Shown here piece by piece: positions 33,353-42,626 of a DNA stretch of 64,000 bases. A model generated the notes under the pieces. That model did not search any database and was not told where the DNA came from. It saw only the letters and a list, made by a program, of their open reading frames with translations. The DNA comes from Sphingorhabdus pulchriflava (GTDB lineage Bacteria; Pseudomonadota; Alphaproteobacteria; Sphingomonadales; Sphingomonadaceae). The stretch spans positions 1 through 64,000 of the forward strand of contig NZ_QRGP01000002.1 in assembly GCF_003367235.1 (NCBI RefSeq), read 5' to 3'. A program made the translations under genes and the position numbers. Every line of letters starts with the position of its first letter. Positions within the stretch are counted from its first letter, which is position 1.

Positions 33353-34500
33353 CCGCGCTTGAACGGCCCCAGTTCGGCCAGAAATTCCTGCTCTCGATCC
33401 ACAGCGCGACGTTCACGTACCAGAAAATCCTCGATAGCTGAGCGGAAGCCCGGATCGGCGATAAAATGCGCCGACCATGTTGTCACCGGCAAATAGCCGC
33501 GCGCCAGTTTATGCTCACCCTGCGCGCCCGCTTCGACCCTGGCCAAGCCATGGGCAATCGCGAAGTCGATTGCCTGATAATAGCACAGCTCGAAATGCAG
33601 GAAGGGGATGTCTTCGACACATCCCCAATAGCGGCCATAGAGGCAATCAGGGCCGAGCAGGTTGAGCGCACCTGCAACTGGCTGGCCGCCCCGATGTGCA
33701 AGGAAAAGGACGATGCTGTCGCTCATGCTTTCAGCGATCAAATCGAAAAAGGCCCGCGTCAGATAAGGCCGCCCCCATTTGCGCGCACCAGTATCCTGAT
33801 AGAAGACCCAGAACATATCCCAATGGGCGGGCAACATCTGGTCACCGCGCAATATCTGAATGTCGACCGCCAATTGCGCCGCTGCCCTTTCCTTGCGGAT
33901 CGCCCGCCGCTTGCGCGAAGCAAGCGTCGCCATGAAATCATCGACACTTGAATAGCCGTCATTCGCCCAATGGAATTGGGTTCCCGACCGGATCAGCCAC
34001 CCTGCCTTGCGGAACAGATCGAGCTGGCTTTCATCGACAAATGTGGCGTGCGCCGACGACAGGCCATTTTGCACCACCACGCTTTCGGCGGCTCGAAGAA
34101 GTTTGAGCGCCGTTTGATCATCGCGCGCGAGCAGGCGCGGGCCAGGAACTGGTGAAAAGGGTGCCGCTATCTGCAGCTTCGGATAATAGCGTCCGCCTGC
34201 CCTTTCATAAGCGTCGGCCCAGGCATGATCGAACACATATTCGCCCTGGCTGTGCGACTTCAGATAGGCAGGAAGCGCGCCGCAAAGGTCGCCCGCTGCA
34301 TCGCGCATTGTGATAGGAGCTGGCGACCAGCCGGTTCCCGCGCCGACGCTGCCTGATTCCTCAAGTGCTGCAAGGAAGGCATGGCTTACAAAAGGGTTGG
34401 CGGATATGTTCAGCCTATCCCATTGCGCGGCATCCAGCGCAGACACGCCCTCAGCAATCTGGGCTATGATCGGGTCGTCGGGCGTATCGCCTTCCGCCAT
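33349..34500 (-). CDS. FemAB-like / peptidogalycan biosynthesis N-acyltransferase (GNAT fold)
   Basis: A 383-residue protein starting at ATG 34500 (AGGAAAAGGAT upstream). NISANPFVSHAFLAALEESG at the N-terminus, HFIADPGF near the C-terminus and WGRPYLTRAFFDLI in the middle match the FemAB_like (DUF482) group. Members are GNAT-fold acyltransferases with unclear substrates, possibly tRNA-dependent aminoacyl transfer. Last gene of the operon DUF3572 - HAD - RidA - FemAB-like, 10 bases after the RidA gene. Confidence 0.85.
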   Translation of the reverse strand: MAEGDTPDDPIIAQIAEGVSALDAAQWDRLNISANPFVSHAFLAALEESGSVGAGTGWSPAPITMRDAAGDLCGALPAYLKSHSQGEYVFDHAWADAYERAGGRYYPKLQIAAPFSPVPGPRLLARDDQTALKLLRAAESVVVQNGLSSAHATFVDESQLDLFRKAGWLIRSGTQFHWANDGYSSVDDFMATLASRKRRAIRKERAAAQLAVDIQILRGDQMLPAHWDMFWVFYQDTGARKWGRPYLTRAFFDLIAESMSDSIVLFLAHRGGQPVAGALNLLGPDCLYGRYWGCVEDIPFLHFELCYYQAIDFAIAHGLARVEAGAQGEHKLARGYLPVTTWSAHFIADPGFRSAIEDFLVRERRAVDREQEFLAELGPFKRG

Positions 34501-34510
34501 ATCCTTTTCC

Positions 34511-34969
34511 TCAGGCGGGCTTTACCGCCACTATGGCATCAATCTCCACCGTCGAATCGAGTGGCAGGACGGGAACGCCCACGGCACTGCGCGCATGTTT
34601 GCCGGCGTCGCCGAAGACGGCCTCCATCAGGTCCGACGCGCCATTTGCGACCTTGGGTTGGCCGGTAAAGTCAGGGGTGGAGGCGACAAAGGCGCCGAGT
34701 TTGACGATGCGTTCGACGCGGTCAAGCGAACCCAGCGCTTTTTTCATCTGCGCGATAAGCATCAGACCACAACCTTGCGCCGCCAATATGCCCTCTTCCT
34801 CACTGCGGCTGTCGCCAACTTTACCGGTCATCAGCTTGCCATCAACGAACGAGACCTGCCCGGAAATATAGAGCAACCCGCCTGTCTCGACGGTCGGCAC
34901 ATAGGAGGCAACCGGTGCGGCGGGCTCGGGAAGGGTGATGCCGAGTTCGGCAAGGCGGGCTTCGATCAT
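34511..34969 (-). CDS. RidA/YjgF family protein
   Basis: A 152-residue protein: LLYISGQVSFVDGKL, GCGLMLIAQMKKALGSLDRV and a C-terminal DSTVEIDAIVAV. The family deaminates reactive enamines or imines. This longer form lacks the exact Arg-containing C-terminal motif of classic RidA, so enzymatic role is not certain. The start overlaps the HAD gene stop (ATGA). Confidence 0.9.
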   Translation of the reverse strand: MIEARLAELGITLPEPAAPVASYVPTVETGGLLYISGQVSFVDGKLMTGKVGDSRSEEEGILAAQGCGLMLIAQMKKALGSLDRVERIVKLGAFVASTPDFTGQPKVANGASDLMEAVFGDAGKHARSAVGVPVLPLDSTVEIDAIVAVKPA

Positions 34970-35613
34970 ACGGGTTCTTTCTGAATATTAGGGGCGGGGC
35001 TCCCCGCAAGCAGTTTATCGGTAATCCAATGCTCAGCCTCATGCCACAGATCAATGCGGGCATGCGCCAATTGCGATGATTGGACACGCTGCCATAATAT
35101 CGGTTCGCCAACAAATTGCAGCCGCCAGACATCGGGCAGGGTTTCAGCCACCGATTCATGCTGATGGCCAAGATCGTCAACGAAAACAGCCACGCTGGGA
35201 TTATAGCGTTCGACAATGCGTGCCAACGCCTCACCCTTGCCGCCCTGGTTGGTATAGACCGGTGCATCGATACCGACCGCACGCAATTGTTCGACACGCG
35301 ATTCATTGTGGTGATCCATCAAATTGGTCAGGATCACGACATCGGCATGTTCGGCTATCCGGTTGATGGCCTCAACGGCGCCGTCGATTGGCTGCTGCCG
35401 GTGCATTTCGGTCAGGAAAAAGCCGTTCAACAGGTTCCAGACATGGCCGCGCTCGACCTGCGTGCCATCATGTTTGTGACGCAGCGCCTCTCCCCAGTCG
35501 CCATGAACCAGATCGAAATGGATGTGGTGCGCTTCGTCGAGCCAGTCACGGAACGGCACCACCATGTGCAGCAGCACCTCGTCACAATCGGAAATCAGCA
35601 AAGGGCGGCTCAT
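34966..35613 (-). CDS. HAD-superfamily hydrolase
   Basis: A 215-residue protein; the ATG at 35613 overlaps the DUF3572 stop (ATGA) with GGAG upstream, so the eight extra codons before it are unlikely. Motif I ISDCDEVLL (Asp-x-Asp), motif II VVILTNL, and the acidic pair FVDDLGHQ are visible. It is a phosphatase-type hydrolase of unknown substrate. Second gene in a tightly overlapping four-gene operon. Confidence 0.88.
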   Translation of the reverse strand: MSRPLLISDCDEVLLHMVVPFRDWLDEAHHIHFDLVHGDWGEALRHKHDGTQVERGHVWNLLNGFFLTEMHRQQPIDGAVEAINRIAEHADVVILTNLMDHHNESRVEQLRAVGIDAPVYTNQGGKGEALARIVERYNPSVAVFVDDLGHQHESVAETLPDVWRLQFVGEPILWQRVQSSQLAHARIDLWHEAEHWITDKLLAGSPAPNIQKEPV

Positions 35614-35897
35614 GCTTCCAGCTCCATTCGGGCGCATACCAGCGCTTGCGGGGTTGCGCCGATATGTTCGGCGGCGGCAATCAGATCAGGCTCATGCGCC
35701 TCAAGAAACGCCAATATTGCGGCAAGGGTCGCTTTTTCCGAAATATCGTGGCGCAATATATTCGGCGTGAGCCCGGTGAGCGCGAGCATCCTCGAGGCAC
35801 GATCGGTATCGGTCAGGATCCAGCCCAAAGCCCGCAAAGCAAGCATTGCCGGATCGGCTTGAATTTGGCCCAAGCTTTTCGCATTTGTTTCGAGCAT
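35610..35897 (-). CDS. DUF3572 family protein
   Basis: A 95-residue helical protein: LRALGWILTDTDRASRMLAL followed by TGLTPNILRHDISE and AILAFLEAHEPDLIAAAEHI match the DUF3572 pattern of alphaproteobacteria. First gene of the operon and divergent from divK (68 bases between starts). Function unknown. Confidence 0.85.
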   Translation of the reverse strand: MLETNAKSLGQIQADPAMLALRALGWILTDTDRASRMLALTGLTPNILRHDISEKATLAAILAFLEAHEPDLIAAAEHIGATPQALVCARMELEA

Positions 35898-35965
35898 GGC
35901 TTTCGCTTAAGCGAAAGCGACGGCGCTGCCTAGGCAGCAAAATAGCCAATGCTAAAGGGAATGTT

Positions 35966-36331
35966 GTGGGCAAAAAGGTTCTGATCGTCGAAGACAATGA
36001 GCTGAACCTCAAACTGTTCACCGACCTGCTGCGCGCGAGCCAGTACGAGGTTGAAGGACTGCGTGACGGCCGCGACGCCTTTGCGCGGATGCGCGAATTT
36101 GCGCCCGACCTTGTGATCATGGATATCCAGATGCCGCACATTAGCGGGCTCGAGCTGATCGAAGCGATGCAAAGCGAGGCTGACCTGAAGCTTATCCCCG
36201 TTCTGGCGGTGACCGCCTATGCCGGCAAGGGCGACGAAGAGCGCATACTGGGCGCAGGCGCGCGCGCCTATCTTTCCAAACCGGTCGGGATGGTGCCCTT
36301 TCTTGGTGCCGTAAAGGCGATTACCGGTTGA
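35966..36331 (+). CDS. divK: single-domain response regulator DivK
   Basis: A 121-residue receiver domain with KKVLIVEDNELNLKLF at the start, phosphoacceptor Asp53 (LVIMDIQMPH), Thr in VTAYAG and Lys in LSKPVG. The start is GTG at 35966 with AAAGGGA upstream; this matches DivK length (about 124). It governs polar cell-cycle signalling with DivJ/PleC; the popZ-like gene lies nearby. Its stop overlaps the next start (TGATG). Confidence 0.92.
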   Translation: MGKKVLIVEDNELNLKLFTDLLRASQYEVEGLRDGRDAFARMREFAPDLVIMDIQMPHISGLELIEAMQSEADLKLIPVLAVTAYAGKGDEERILGAGARAYLSKPVGMVPFLGAVKAITG

Positions 36332-38388
36332 TGCCTGCCCTGATCCGTTGGCTGCTACTGTGCCTTGCGCTGCTGGCCGCGCAAGCGTCGATCGCGCAGG
36401 AACTGAATGTTCCCGGCAGGTTGGTGGCCGAAACCGAAACGCCGAAACCGGGAAGCAATGTCACCCTCGCTTTCGTTTTTGAACCCAAGCCAGGCTGGCA
36501 TGGCTATTGGGAAAATCCCGGCGATGCGGGGCTTGGGCTGCAACTCGAATGGAATCTTCCTGCAGGGGTCAGTGCAGGCAAGCTGCACTTTCCTGTGCCG
36601 AAACCGCTACTGATCGGCGGGTTGATGAACCATGTTTATGAAGCGCCACATGCAGTGCTGGTTGATCTTAGCATCCCGAGCACAGCCCAATTGGGCGACT
36701 CTTTGCCGATAGAGGTTGCAGCCAACTGGCTCGCCTGCACCGATAAAATTTGTGTGCCTCAGCAGGGTCGTTTCACATTGCGGCTCAAAGTTGGCGACGG
36801 CGTGGTCGATCGGGCGAGCCGCACACAGTTCGATCAATGGCGCGCGGCTATACCGGTGCCACTCGATCAACCAGCGCGCTATGCCATTGACGGCAAGAAC
36901 TATCTTATCGCCATACCCTATCCGGAAAGCGCCCCACTCGACCGGCCTTATTTCTTTGCCTTGACCGCAGATCGAGTCCGCTACGCAGCCCCGCAAACCG
37001 CACGACGGATCGGCAACTGGCTGGTGATTGAGACAGAAGCGCAAGGTCAAGCCGGTCCAGCTGAAGGACTTTTGCGCATAGGGAATGAACAGGGTTTACT
37101 GATAAGCTCGGTTGCGGGAAACATTCCCGCAGGCGGCTTAGACGTTCCGACGCTGGGCGCGACTGACAAGCTAGCGCTCTCGGCGCCCCAACTTCCCGGC
37201 TTGCCCTGGCTGTTGCTCGGCGCACTGCTTGGCGGGATGCTTCTCAACCTGATGCCCTGCGTTTTCCCGATACTTGGCCTCAAGGCGCTCGCAATGGCAA
37301 AAGCCGGGGGTGAGGAAAGCGAAGCACGTCGCGATGCGCTTGCCTACACGGCAGGTGTGGGCGCAAGCTGCCTGGCGTTGGGCGCGATCATGCTATCGCT
37401 CCGCGCGGCGGGCGAAGAAATTGGCTGGGCCTTCCAGCTGCAGGAACCGATTGTCGTCCTCGGCCTGTTGCTTCTGATGGTTGCGATAACTGCGAACCTT
37501 GCGGGCCTGTTTGAGCTGAACGGTGTGGCTATAGGGGACGGTCTGACCCGTAGCGCCGGCCTCTCAGGCTCTTTCTGGACCGGTGTGTTAGCGGCTGTGG
37601 TCGCGACGCCGTGCACCGGACCATTTATGGCGGCAGCAATGGGTGCGGCGATCCTGTTACCAGCATCGGAAGCCATGTTGCTATTTACAGCACTTGGGTT
37701 CGGGATAGCCGCGCCCTTTCTGCTGATTGCCTATGTCCCGCCTGTCCGGCGTTTGTTGCCAGGACCCGGAGCCTGGTTGAGTCGGTTTCGTATGATCATG
37801 GCTATACCCATGGGGCTGACTGCCCTCGCCCTGCTGTGGCTTATGTGGCGTCTGTCCGACCAAAACGGTTTGCTGGTCGGGATCGCTTCGCTGTTGGCGA
37901 TGCTGGTGGTGATTGCTGGCTATCGCTGGGCTCAGTTCCGCTTGCGTCTTGCCCCGCTCATTCTGCTTTTGGGGGGTGCCGCAATTTTGCTTGCGGCTAC
38001 ACGATGTCTGCCGGACGCGGATAGAACTTCTTCTGGTAAAGAGACTGCCTTTCCGGGCGCTGTCACATTTGATGCAGACCGGTTGTCGGGTTTGCGCAAC
38101 GCCGGCAAACCCGTCTTCCTCTACTTTACCGCCGATTGGTGTGTGACTTGCAAGGTCAATGAGGCCGCAGCCATCAATCGCGAAGAGACGGTCCGGTTGT
38201 TCAGGAAAAAAAGCATCCAAGTGATGGTGGGCGATTTCACGCGCCGCGATCCGGCTATAGCACGCTTTCTCGCCGACCGCGGGCGGTCGGGCGTACCGCT
38301 TTATCTGTTCTATCCGGCACAGGGGGAGCCGCGCGAACTGCCCCAGCTGCTGACTCCTGCAACGATTGCGGACGCAATAGCGGAGTGA
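36331..38388 (+). CDS. DsbD/ScsB-like thiol:disulfide interchange protein
   Basis: A 685-residue protein with a signal peptide (ALLAAQASIAQ), an N-terminal periplasmic domain with Cys pair WLACTDKICVPQQG, an eight-helix membrane part with the two catalytic Cys (LNLMPCVFPILG and VVATPCTGPFMAA), and a C-terminal thioredoxin domain with YFTADWCVTCKVNE. It carries electrons from cytosolic thioredoxin to periplasmic thiols. The start overlaps the divK stop. Confidence 0.93.
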   Translation: MPALIRWLLLCLALLAAQASIAQELNVPGRLVAETETPKPGSNVTLAFVFEPKPGWHGYWENPGDAGLGLQLEWNLPAGVSAGKLHFPVPKPLLIGGLMNHVYEAPHAVLVDLSIPSTAQLGDSLPIEVAANWLACTDKICVPQQGRFTLRLKVGDGVVDRASRTQFDQWRAAIPVPLDQPARYAIDGKNYLIAIPYPESAPLDRPYFFALTADRVRYAAPQTARRIGNWLVIETEAQGQAGPAEGLLRIGNEQGLLISSVAGNIPAGGLDVPTLGATDKLALSAPQLPGLPWLLLGALLGGMLLNLMPCVFPILGLKALAMAKAGGEESEARRDALAYTAGVGASCLALGAIMLSLRAAGEEIGWAFQLQEPIVVLGLLLLMVAITANLAGLFELNGVAIGDGLTRSAGLSGSFWTGVLAAVVATPCTGPFMAAAMGAAILLPASEAMLLFTALGFGIAAPFLLIAYVPPVRRLLPGPGAWLSRFRMIMAIPMGLTALALLWLMWRLSDQNGLLVGIASLLAMLVVIAGYRWAQFRLRLAPLILLLGGAAILLAATRCLPDADRTSSGKETAFPGAVTFDADRLSGLRNAGKPVFLYFTADWCVTCKVNEAAAINREETVRLFRKKSIQVMVGDFTRRDPAIARFLADRGRSGVPLYLFYPAQGEPRELPQLLTPATIADAIAE

Positions 38389-38478
38389 GGGGTTTGGGAG
38401 CAGGCCGTTGTTGAGGAGTTGCCTTGCACGCAAGGCAAACCGGCCTGCCCCCGCCCCATATCCGACGGTTTTGCGACC

Positions 38479-38844
38479 CTAAACGGACTCGTCGGAAATT
38501 TCGATTTGTTTGACCCGATTCGCGCCGATCACGGTGATCCCACGGATGCCCGTGATGCCCGCCAGCGGTACCGAGCGCTCAAATTCGAGCGCAGTATCAC
38601 TATCGGTCACGTCATTGGCTGGGGCCGGGATTGTAACCGCCGCCACTTCGATATCCCAATAATCGGGGCGCCCGTAATAATAGCGCGGCGCCAGTTTCAC
38701 TTCGAAACCGGGCCCGGGAAGCTTGCCGCTCACCCAAAGATACAGCGAATCCTGAAAGGGGACGCGCCGCAACTCGGCACGTTCGAAATCGATGATCTGT
38801 CCGTTGGACGCGCCTGAAAGCGAGCTGCCAGCGATGCCGCTCAT
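38479..38844 (-). CDS. conserved-looking small protein of unknown function
   Basis: A 121-residue soluble protein with GGAG before the ATG at 38844. It is beta-rich (DSLYLWVSGKLPGPGFEVKL, RYYYGRPDYWDIEVAAV) without signal peptide or membrane segment. Family not recognised. It is divergent from the heme A synthase gene. Confidence 0.7.
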   Translation of the reverse strand: MSGIAGSSLSGASNGQIIDFERAELRRVPFQDSLYLWVSGKLPGPGFEVKLAPRYYYGRPDYWDIEVAAVTIPAPANDVTDSDTALEFERSVPLAGITGIRGITVIGANRVKQIEISDESV

Positions 38845-38936
38845 AAATCACTCCAAAGAAAGCGAAATTGCAAACGCCACCGCGAAATTATTCAACATTT
38901 AGGCGTTATTTAATTGCGTATATGGCATATATTATG

Positions 38937-38981
38937 CCTTTTGGCTACCAAAAGGTGCGGAAAACGCGGCTCTTCCCGCGT
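38937..38981 (+). other. two tandem hairpins in the ctaA upstream region
   Basis: CCTTTTGG-CTA-CCAAAAGG (38937-38955) is a perfect 8-bp stem, and ACGCGG-CTCTTC-CCGCGT (38964-38981) follows nine bases on. They lie 90-130 bases before the ctaA ATG, with no U-run. A leader structure is possible. Confidence 0.4.
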
Positions 38982-39069
38982 AAGACGCTGTGTGAAAGGT
39001 GAAAAATTTGCAACTGCATGTGCACAGCGCAGACTTGCGTTGCAGCCGCCACACCATCATATCGCCGCC

Positions 39070-40131
39070 ATGCTTTCAGTCGATCCTATTGTCGCTCGAA
39101 CAACTGCCACCCCCCAAAAATTGGCCAACTGGTTGATGTCCGTAGCCTTTCTGGTGTTTCTGATGGTGATCGTCGGTGGCATTACACGCCTGACCGAATC
39201 GGGACTGTCGATTACCGAATGGAAACCGGTGACCGGGGCACTACCGCCGCTGAACGAGGCGCAATGGATTTCGGAGTTTGAGAAGTATAAAAGAATTCCA
39301 GAATATCTGGAAATCAACGGCCCTGCCGGAATGACGCTGGCCGAATTCAAGTTCATCTATTTCTGGGAATGGGTGCACCGGCTGTTGGGGCGGGTGATCG
39401 GCCTTGCCTTTGCGCTGCCGCTGGCATGGTACTGGATCAAGCGCCAGATCCCCACAGGCTATCACGCCCGTTTTTTGGCGCTGCTCGCACTGGGCGGACT
39501 GCAGGGAACCATTGGCTGGTGGATGGTGTCGTCAGGATTAAGCGCGCGGACCGATGTCAGCCACTACCGCCTCGCCGTGCACCTGCTGACCGCTTTGTTC
39601 ATCATGGGCGGCCTGATCTGGACGGCGCTTGATTTGAAGGCACAGGCCGCTCGGCCAGCCACTGGCAATGCGCGGCTCGCCGGTTTTTCGCTGATTGTAT
39701 TAGTTATCCTGTTTATCCAGCTGCTGTTCGGCGCCTGGGTTGCGGGGTTGAATGCAGGCTATGTTTCGAACAGCTGGCCGCTGATGAATGGGAAGTTCTA
39801 TCCCGAGGGGGTCGACTGTTCCAATGGCCTTTGGTTCGCACTCACGCATGATCCATTCCTGACCCATTTCATCCACCGATGGTGGGCGTGGATCGCCGTC
39901 GGGGCCCTTATTCTAATGGCACGACGGCTGAAACACATCGGAGCGCAGCCGGTATCTATTGCGATCCATTCAGCATTTGGCACACAGATTTTGTTAGGAA
40001 TCGCCACGGTAATGACCGGGATGAACATCATATTGGCGGTCCTGCATCAGGCGGTCGGCGCGATTGTCGTTGCCACCACCGTCTGGGGTGCTCACCGCCT
40101 TTCGGTTCAACAGGGTGGTAGGAATGAATGA
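39070..40131 (+). CDS. ctaA: heme A synthase (COX15/CtaA)
   Basis: A 353-residue eight-helix membrane protein. The ATG at 39070 gives the usual N-terminus; the longer frame upstream is basic and lacks a ribosome site. Family signatures: VGGITRLTESGLSITEWKP, FIYFWEWVHRLLGR (heme His), GTIGWWMVSSGL, SHYRLAVHL (His), and C-terminal FIHRWWAW and LHQAVGA. It oxidises heme O to heme A for cytochrome oxidase. The last eight bases overlap the CutA gene. Confidence 0.95.
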   Translation: MLSVDPIVARTTATPQKLANWLMSVAFLVFLMVIVGGITRLTESGLSITEWKPVTGALPPLNEAQWISEFEKYKRIPEYLEINGPAGMTLAEFKFIYFWEWVHRLLGRVIGLAFALPLAWYWIKRQIPTGYHARFLALLALGGLQGTIGWWMVSSGLSARTDVSHYRLAVHLLTALFIMGGLIWTALDLKAQAARPATGNARLAGFSLIVLVILFIQLLFGAWVAGLNAGYVSNSWPLMNGKFYPEGVDCSNGLWFALTHDPFLTHFIHRWWAWIAVGALILMARRLKHIGAQPVSIAIHSAFGTQILLGIATVMTGMNIILAVLHQAVGAIVVATTVWGAHRLSVQQGGRNE

Positions 40132-40444
40132 AATTGTCATGGTCTATTCGCTTTTCCCGAGCGCTGGCGAAGCACATGATGCCTGTCGCAAGCTGCTCGA
40201 CGAACGGCTGATTGCGTGCGCAAACCGTCTTTCTCCTGCAATCTCCCATTATAGCTGGGATGGCGACATCGAAACCAGCGAAGAGCATCCGGTGATTTTC
40301 AAGACGACCGCAGACATGGCCGAGCGCACGATCGAACGGATCGCTCAACTACACAGCTATAAGACACCAGCCATCTTGTCTTGGCCGGTCGACAAGGTGA
40401 GCATGCCTTTCTTGCAATGGGTGCAGACACAATGTACCGACTAG
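40124..40444 (+). CDS. cutA: CutA-type divalent-cation tolerance protein
   Basis: A 106-residue protein starting at ATG 40124, overlapping the ctaA stop, with GGTAGG upstream. The pattern LLDERLIACANRLSPAISHY, WDGDIETSEEHPVIFKTT and Y-TPAILSWPV is that of CutA1, a trimeric ferredoxin-like protein linked to metal tolerance, role unsettled. Confidence 0.92.
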   Translation: MNEIVMVYSLFPSAGEAHDACRKLLDERLIACANRLSPAISHYSWDGDIETSEEHPVIFKTTADMAERTIERIAQLHSYKTPAILSWPVDKVSMPFLQWVQTQCTD

Positions 40445-40579
40445 GGTATTATTTTACCCGCCTCGAAACACCCGCATTTGCTTGACTATTCATGGCTGCC
40501 GCGCCAATAGCGCCCGTCCGCTGATGAGGAATCGATTCTCTTCAGCACCCCATCCCTATCGGAGGTTCGAACAGCAGCC

Positions 40580-41059
40580 ATGAAAACGCTGTCCAAAGTC
40601 ACGAAGTCGATCCGCCCGCAGGACGTCCAGAAGGATTGGCATATTATTGATGCCGACGGTCTGGTTGTCGGTCGCGTCGCGTCGATTATCGCCAACATCC
40701 TGCGCGGCAAGCACAAGCCGAGCTTCACCCCGCACGTCGATTGCGGTGACCATGTCATTGTCATCAACGCCGACAAGGTAAGGTTCACCGGCAAGAAACT
40801 GGGCGACAAGGTTTATTATCGCCACACCGGTTATGCCGGCGGCATCAAGGGCGTTACCGCTGCCAAGGTTCTCGAAGGCCGTTTCCCAGAGCGCGTGCTC
40901 GAAAAGGCTGTCGAGCGCATGGTTCCGCGCGGCCCGCTGGGTCGTCAGCAGATGCGTGCCCTGCACCTCTACAACGGTACCGAACACCCACATGACGGCC
41001 AGCAGCCCAAGGTGCTCGATATCGCTTCCATGAATCGCAAGAACAAGGTGGGTGCATAA
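40580..41059 (+). CDS. rplM: 50S ribosomal protein L13
   Basis: A 159-residue protein: [40 protein letters not shown], and [20 protein letters not shown] identify L13. GGAGG lies 14 bases before the ATG at 40580. It forms the usual operon with rpsI, whose ATG overlaps its stop (TAATG). A TTGACT at 40481 may be a -35 box. Confidence 0.97.
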   Translation: MKTLSKVTKSIRPQDVQKDWHIIDADGLVVGRVASIIANILRGKHKPSFTPHVDCGDHVIVINADKVRFTGKKLGDKVYYRHTGYAGGIKGVTAAKVLEGRFPERVLEKAVERMVPRGPLGRQQMRALHLYNGTEHPHDGQQPKVLDIASMNRKNKVGA

Positions 41060-41550
41060 TGTCCGACACCGCTAATTCTCTCTCCGATCTCGAAACGCTG
41101 GGTGCTGAAACCGTGGCTCCTGCCGCGCCTGCCGCGACTTTGCGTGAGAAAATCATAGACGCACAGGGCCGCAGCTATGCAACCGGCCGTCGTAAGGACG
41201 CTGTTGCCCGCGTCTGGCTGAAGCCCGGCACCGGCAAGATCGTGGTCAATGGCCGCGACCAGACTGTTTATTTCGCACGTCCGACTTTGCGTCTTGTCAT
41301 CAACCAGCCGTTCGACATCACGGACCGCGTTGGCCAGTATGACATCATCGCTACCGTCAAGGGCGGCGGTCTTTCGGGCCAGGCCGGTGCAGTCAAGCAT
41401 GGTATCGCCCAGGCATTGACCCGTTTCGAACCTGCGCTGCGCAGCGCGGTCAAGGCAGAAGGCTTCCTCACCCGCGACAGCCGTGCGGTCGAGCGTAAGA
41501 AATACGGCAAGGCTAAGGCACGCAAGAGCTTCCAGTTCTCGAAGCGTTAA
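41059..41550 (+). CDS. rpsI: 30S ribosomal protein S9
   Basis: A 163-residue protein with an acidic Ala-rich N-terminal extension of about 35 residues typical of alphaproteobacteria, then [48 protein letters not shown], and the C-terminal [11 protein letters not shown] that reaches the decoding centre. A strong terminator follows. Confidence 0.97.
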   Translation: MSDTANSLSDLETLGAETVAPAAPAATLREKIIDAQGRSYATGRRKDAVARVWLKPGTGKIVVNGRDQTVYFARPTLRLVINQPFDITDRVGQYDIIATVKGGGLSGQAGAVKHGIAQALTRFEPALRSAVKAEGFLTRDSRAVERKKYGKAKARKSFQFSKR

Positions 41551-41577
41551 TCGCTACTGCGTCCTTGCAGGGTTTCG

Positions 41578-41610
41578 AAAGGGCGGCCTTCGGGTCGCCC
41601 TTTTTCTTTT
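41578..41610 (+). terminator. rho-independent terminator of rplM-rpsI
   Basis: GGGCGGCC-TTCG-GGTCGCCC (41581-41600) forms an 8-bp stem with one G-T pair and a TTCG tetraloop, followed by TTTTTCTTTT. It begins 27 bases after the rpsI stop. Confidence 0.93.
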
Positions 41611-41635
41611 GGGAATGCACCGCTACAGTCACCGC

Positions 41636-42550
41636 ATGGGGAAAATCCTACTTGCGGTTCTGTTGCTCGCGGTGCTCGCCTTTGGCATCTGGTTCTACCG
41701 ACTGGGCGGGCCTGCACAGCTGGATCTTGCCGACCGCTGGTATTGGGGCAAAGGCGATTCTGCGCAGCCAATGGTCGAAACCGATATTGCCTATGGATCA
41801 GGCGACGATCCGCGTCAGCGTTATGATGTCTACCATCCGGCAAACGCGGATGGAATGGAATCGGACTGCGAAGGGCGCCGGTATCCTACGCTGATTTTCT
41901 TTCACGGTGGCTCTTGGCGGGATGGCGACAAGAACAGCTATGCCTTTGTCGGGCGTGCCTTTGCCGAGCAAGGCTTTTATGTCGTGGTCGCTGACTATCG
42001 CAAAAGCCCGCAATGGCGATTCCCCAGTTTTGTGGAGGATGCGGCACGCGTTATCGCCGATGTTCACCGCAATCCGGGCCGCTGCGCCGACCCATCGCGC
42101 CTTTACCTGATCGGGCACAGCGCGGGTGCACACATCGCCATGCTGGCGACCCTAGATCGCAAATGGTTGAGGGCGGAGGGACTGGACCCGTCAATATTGG
42201 CTGGCGTCATCGGGCTGGCAGGGCCTTATGATTTCTATCCCTTTACCAGCGATGCCGCAAGGATCGCGCTAGGACAATGGCCGAAGCCGAACGACACCCA
42301 ACCCATCCAATTCGCGCGAGGAGATGCCCCGCCGCTGCTATTGCTGACTGGCGATGCCGATACGACAGTCAAGCCACGGAATAGTGAAAGGCTGATGGCC
42401 AAAGTCGAATCGTTACGCGGTGTTGTCGTGAAGAAACTCTATCCCGGAATTGGGCATAGCGGGATTATCATGGCGATCTCTAGACCATTCCGGAGCTTGG
42501 CACCTGTCGTCAAAGACGTAGTTGATTTCACCCAAACAGGAAACATATAG
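41636..42550 (+). CDS. alpha/beta hydrolase (esterase/lipase, BD-FAE-like)
   Basis: A 304-residue protein with an N-terminal membrane anchor (ILLAVLLLAVLAFGIWFY). ATG 41636 is taken; ATG 41615 is close to the terminator and also in frame. Oxyanion hole FFHGGSWRDGDKN, nucleophile GHSAGAH, acid GDADTTV and C-terminal His in GIGHSG are all present, so it should be an active carboxylesterase facing the periplasm. Substrate unknown. Confidence 0.88.
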   Translation: MGKILLAVLLLAVLAFGIWFYRLGGPAQLDLADRWYWGKGDSAQPMVETDIAYGSGDDPRQRYDVYHPANADGMESDCEGRRYPTLIFFHGGSWRDGDKNSYAFVGRAFAEQGFYVVVADYRKSPQWRFPSFVEDAARVIADVHRNPGRCADPSRLYLIGHSAGAHIAMLATLDRKWLRAEGLDPSILAGVIGLAGPYDFYPFTSDAARIALGQWPKPNDTQPIQFARGDAPPLLLLTGDADTTVKPRNSERLMAKVESLRGVVVKKLYPGIGHSGIIMAISRPFRSLAPVVKDVVDFTQTGNI

Positions 42551-42626
42551 TCGCCCGTTCATAGTTAACATCTGCTTTACACATTGCTGCGATAGAATGT
42601 CGCAGAACTGGGTGTGAGGCGCTTTC

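Noticed and set aside
38914-39069. N-terminal extension of the CtaA frame
   Set aside because: The extra 52 residues are basic and Cys-rich, there is no ribosome site, and the tandem hairpins lie within it; ATG 39070 fits the family.
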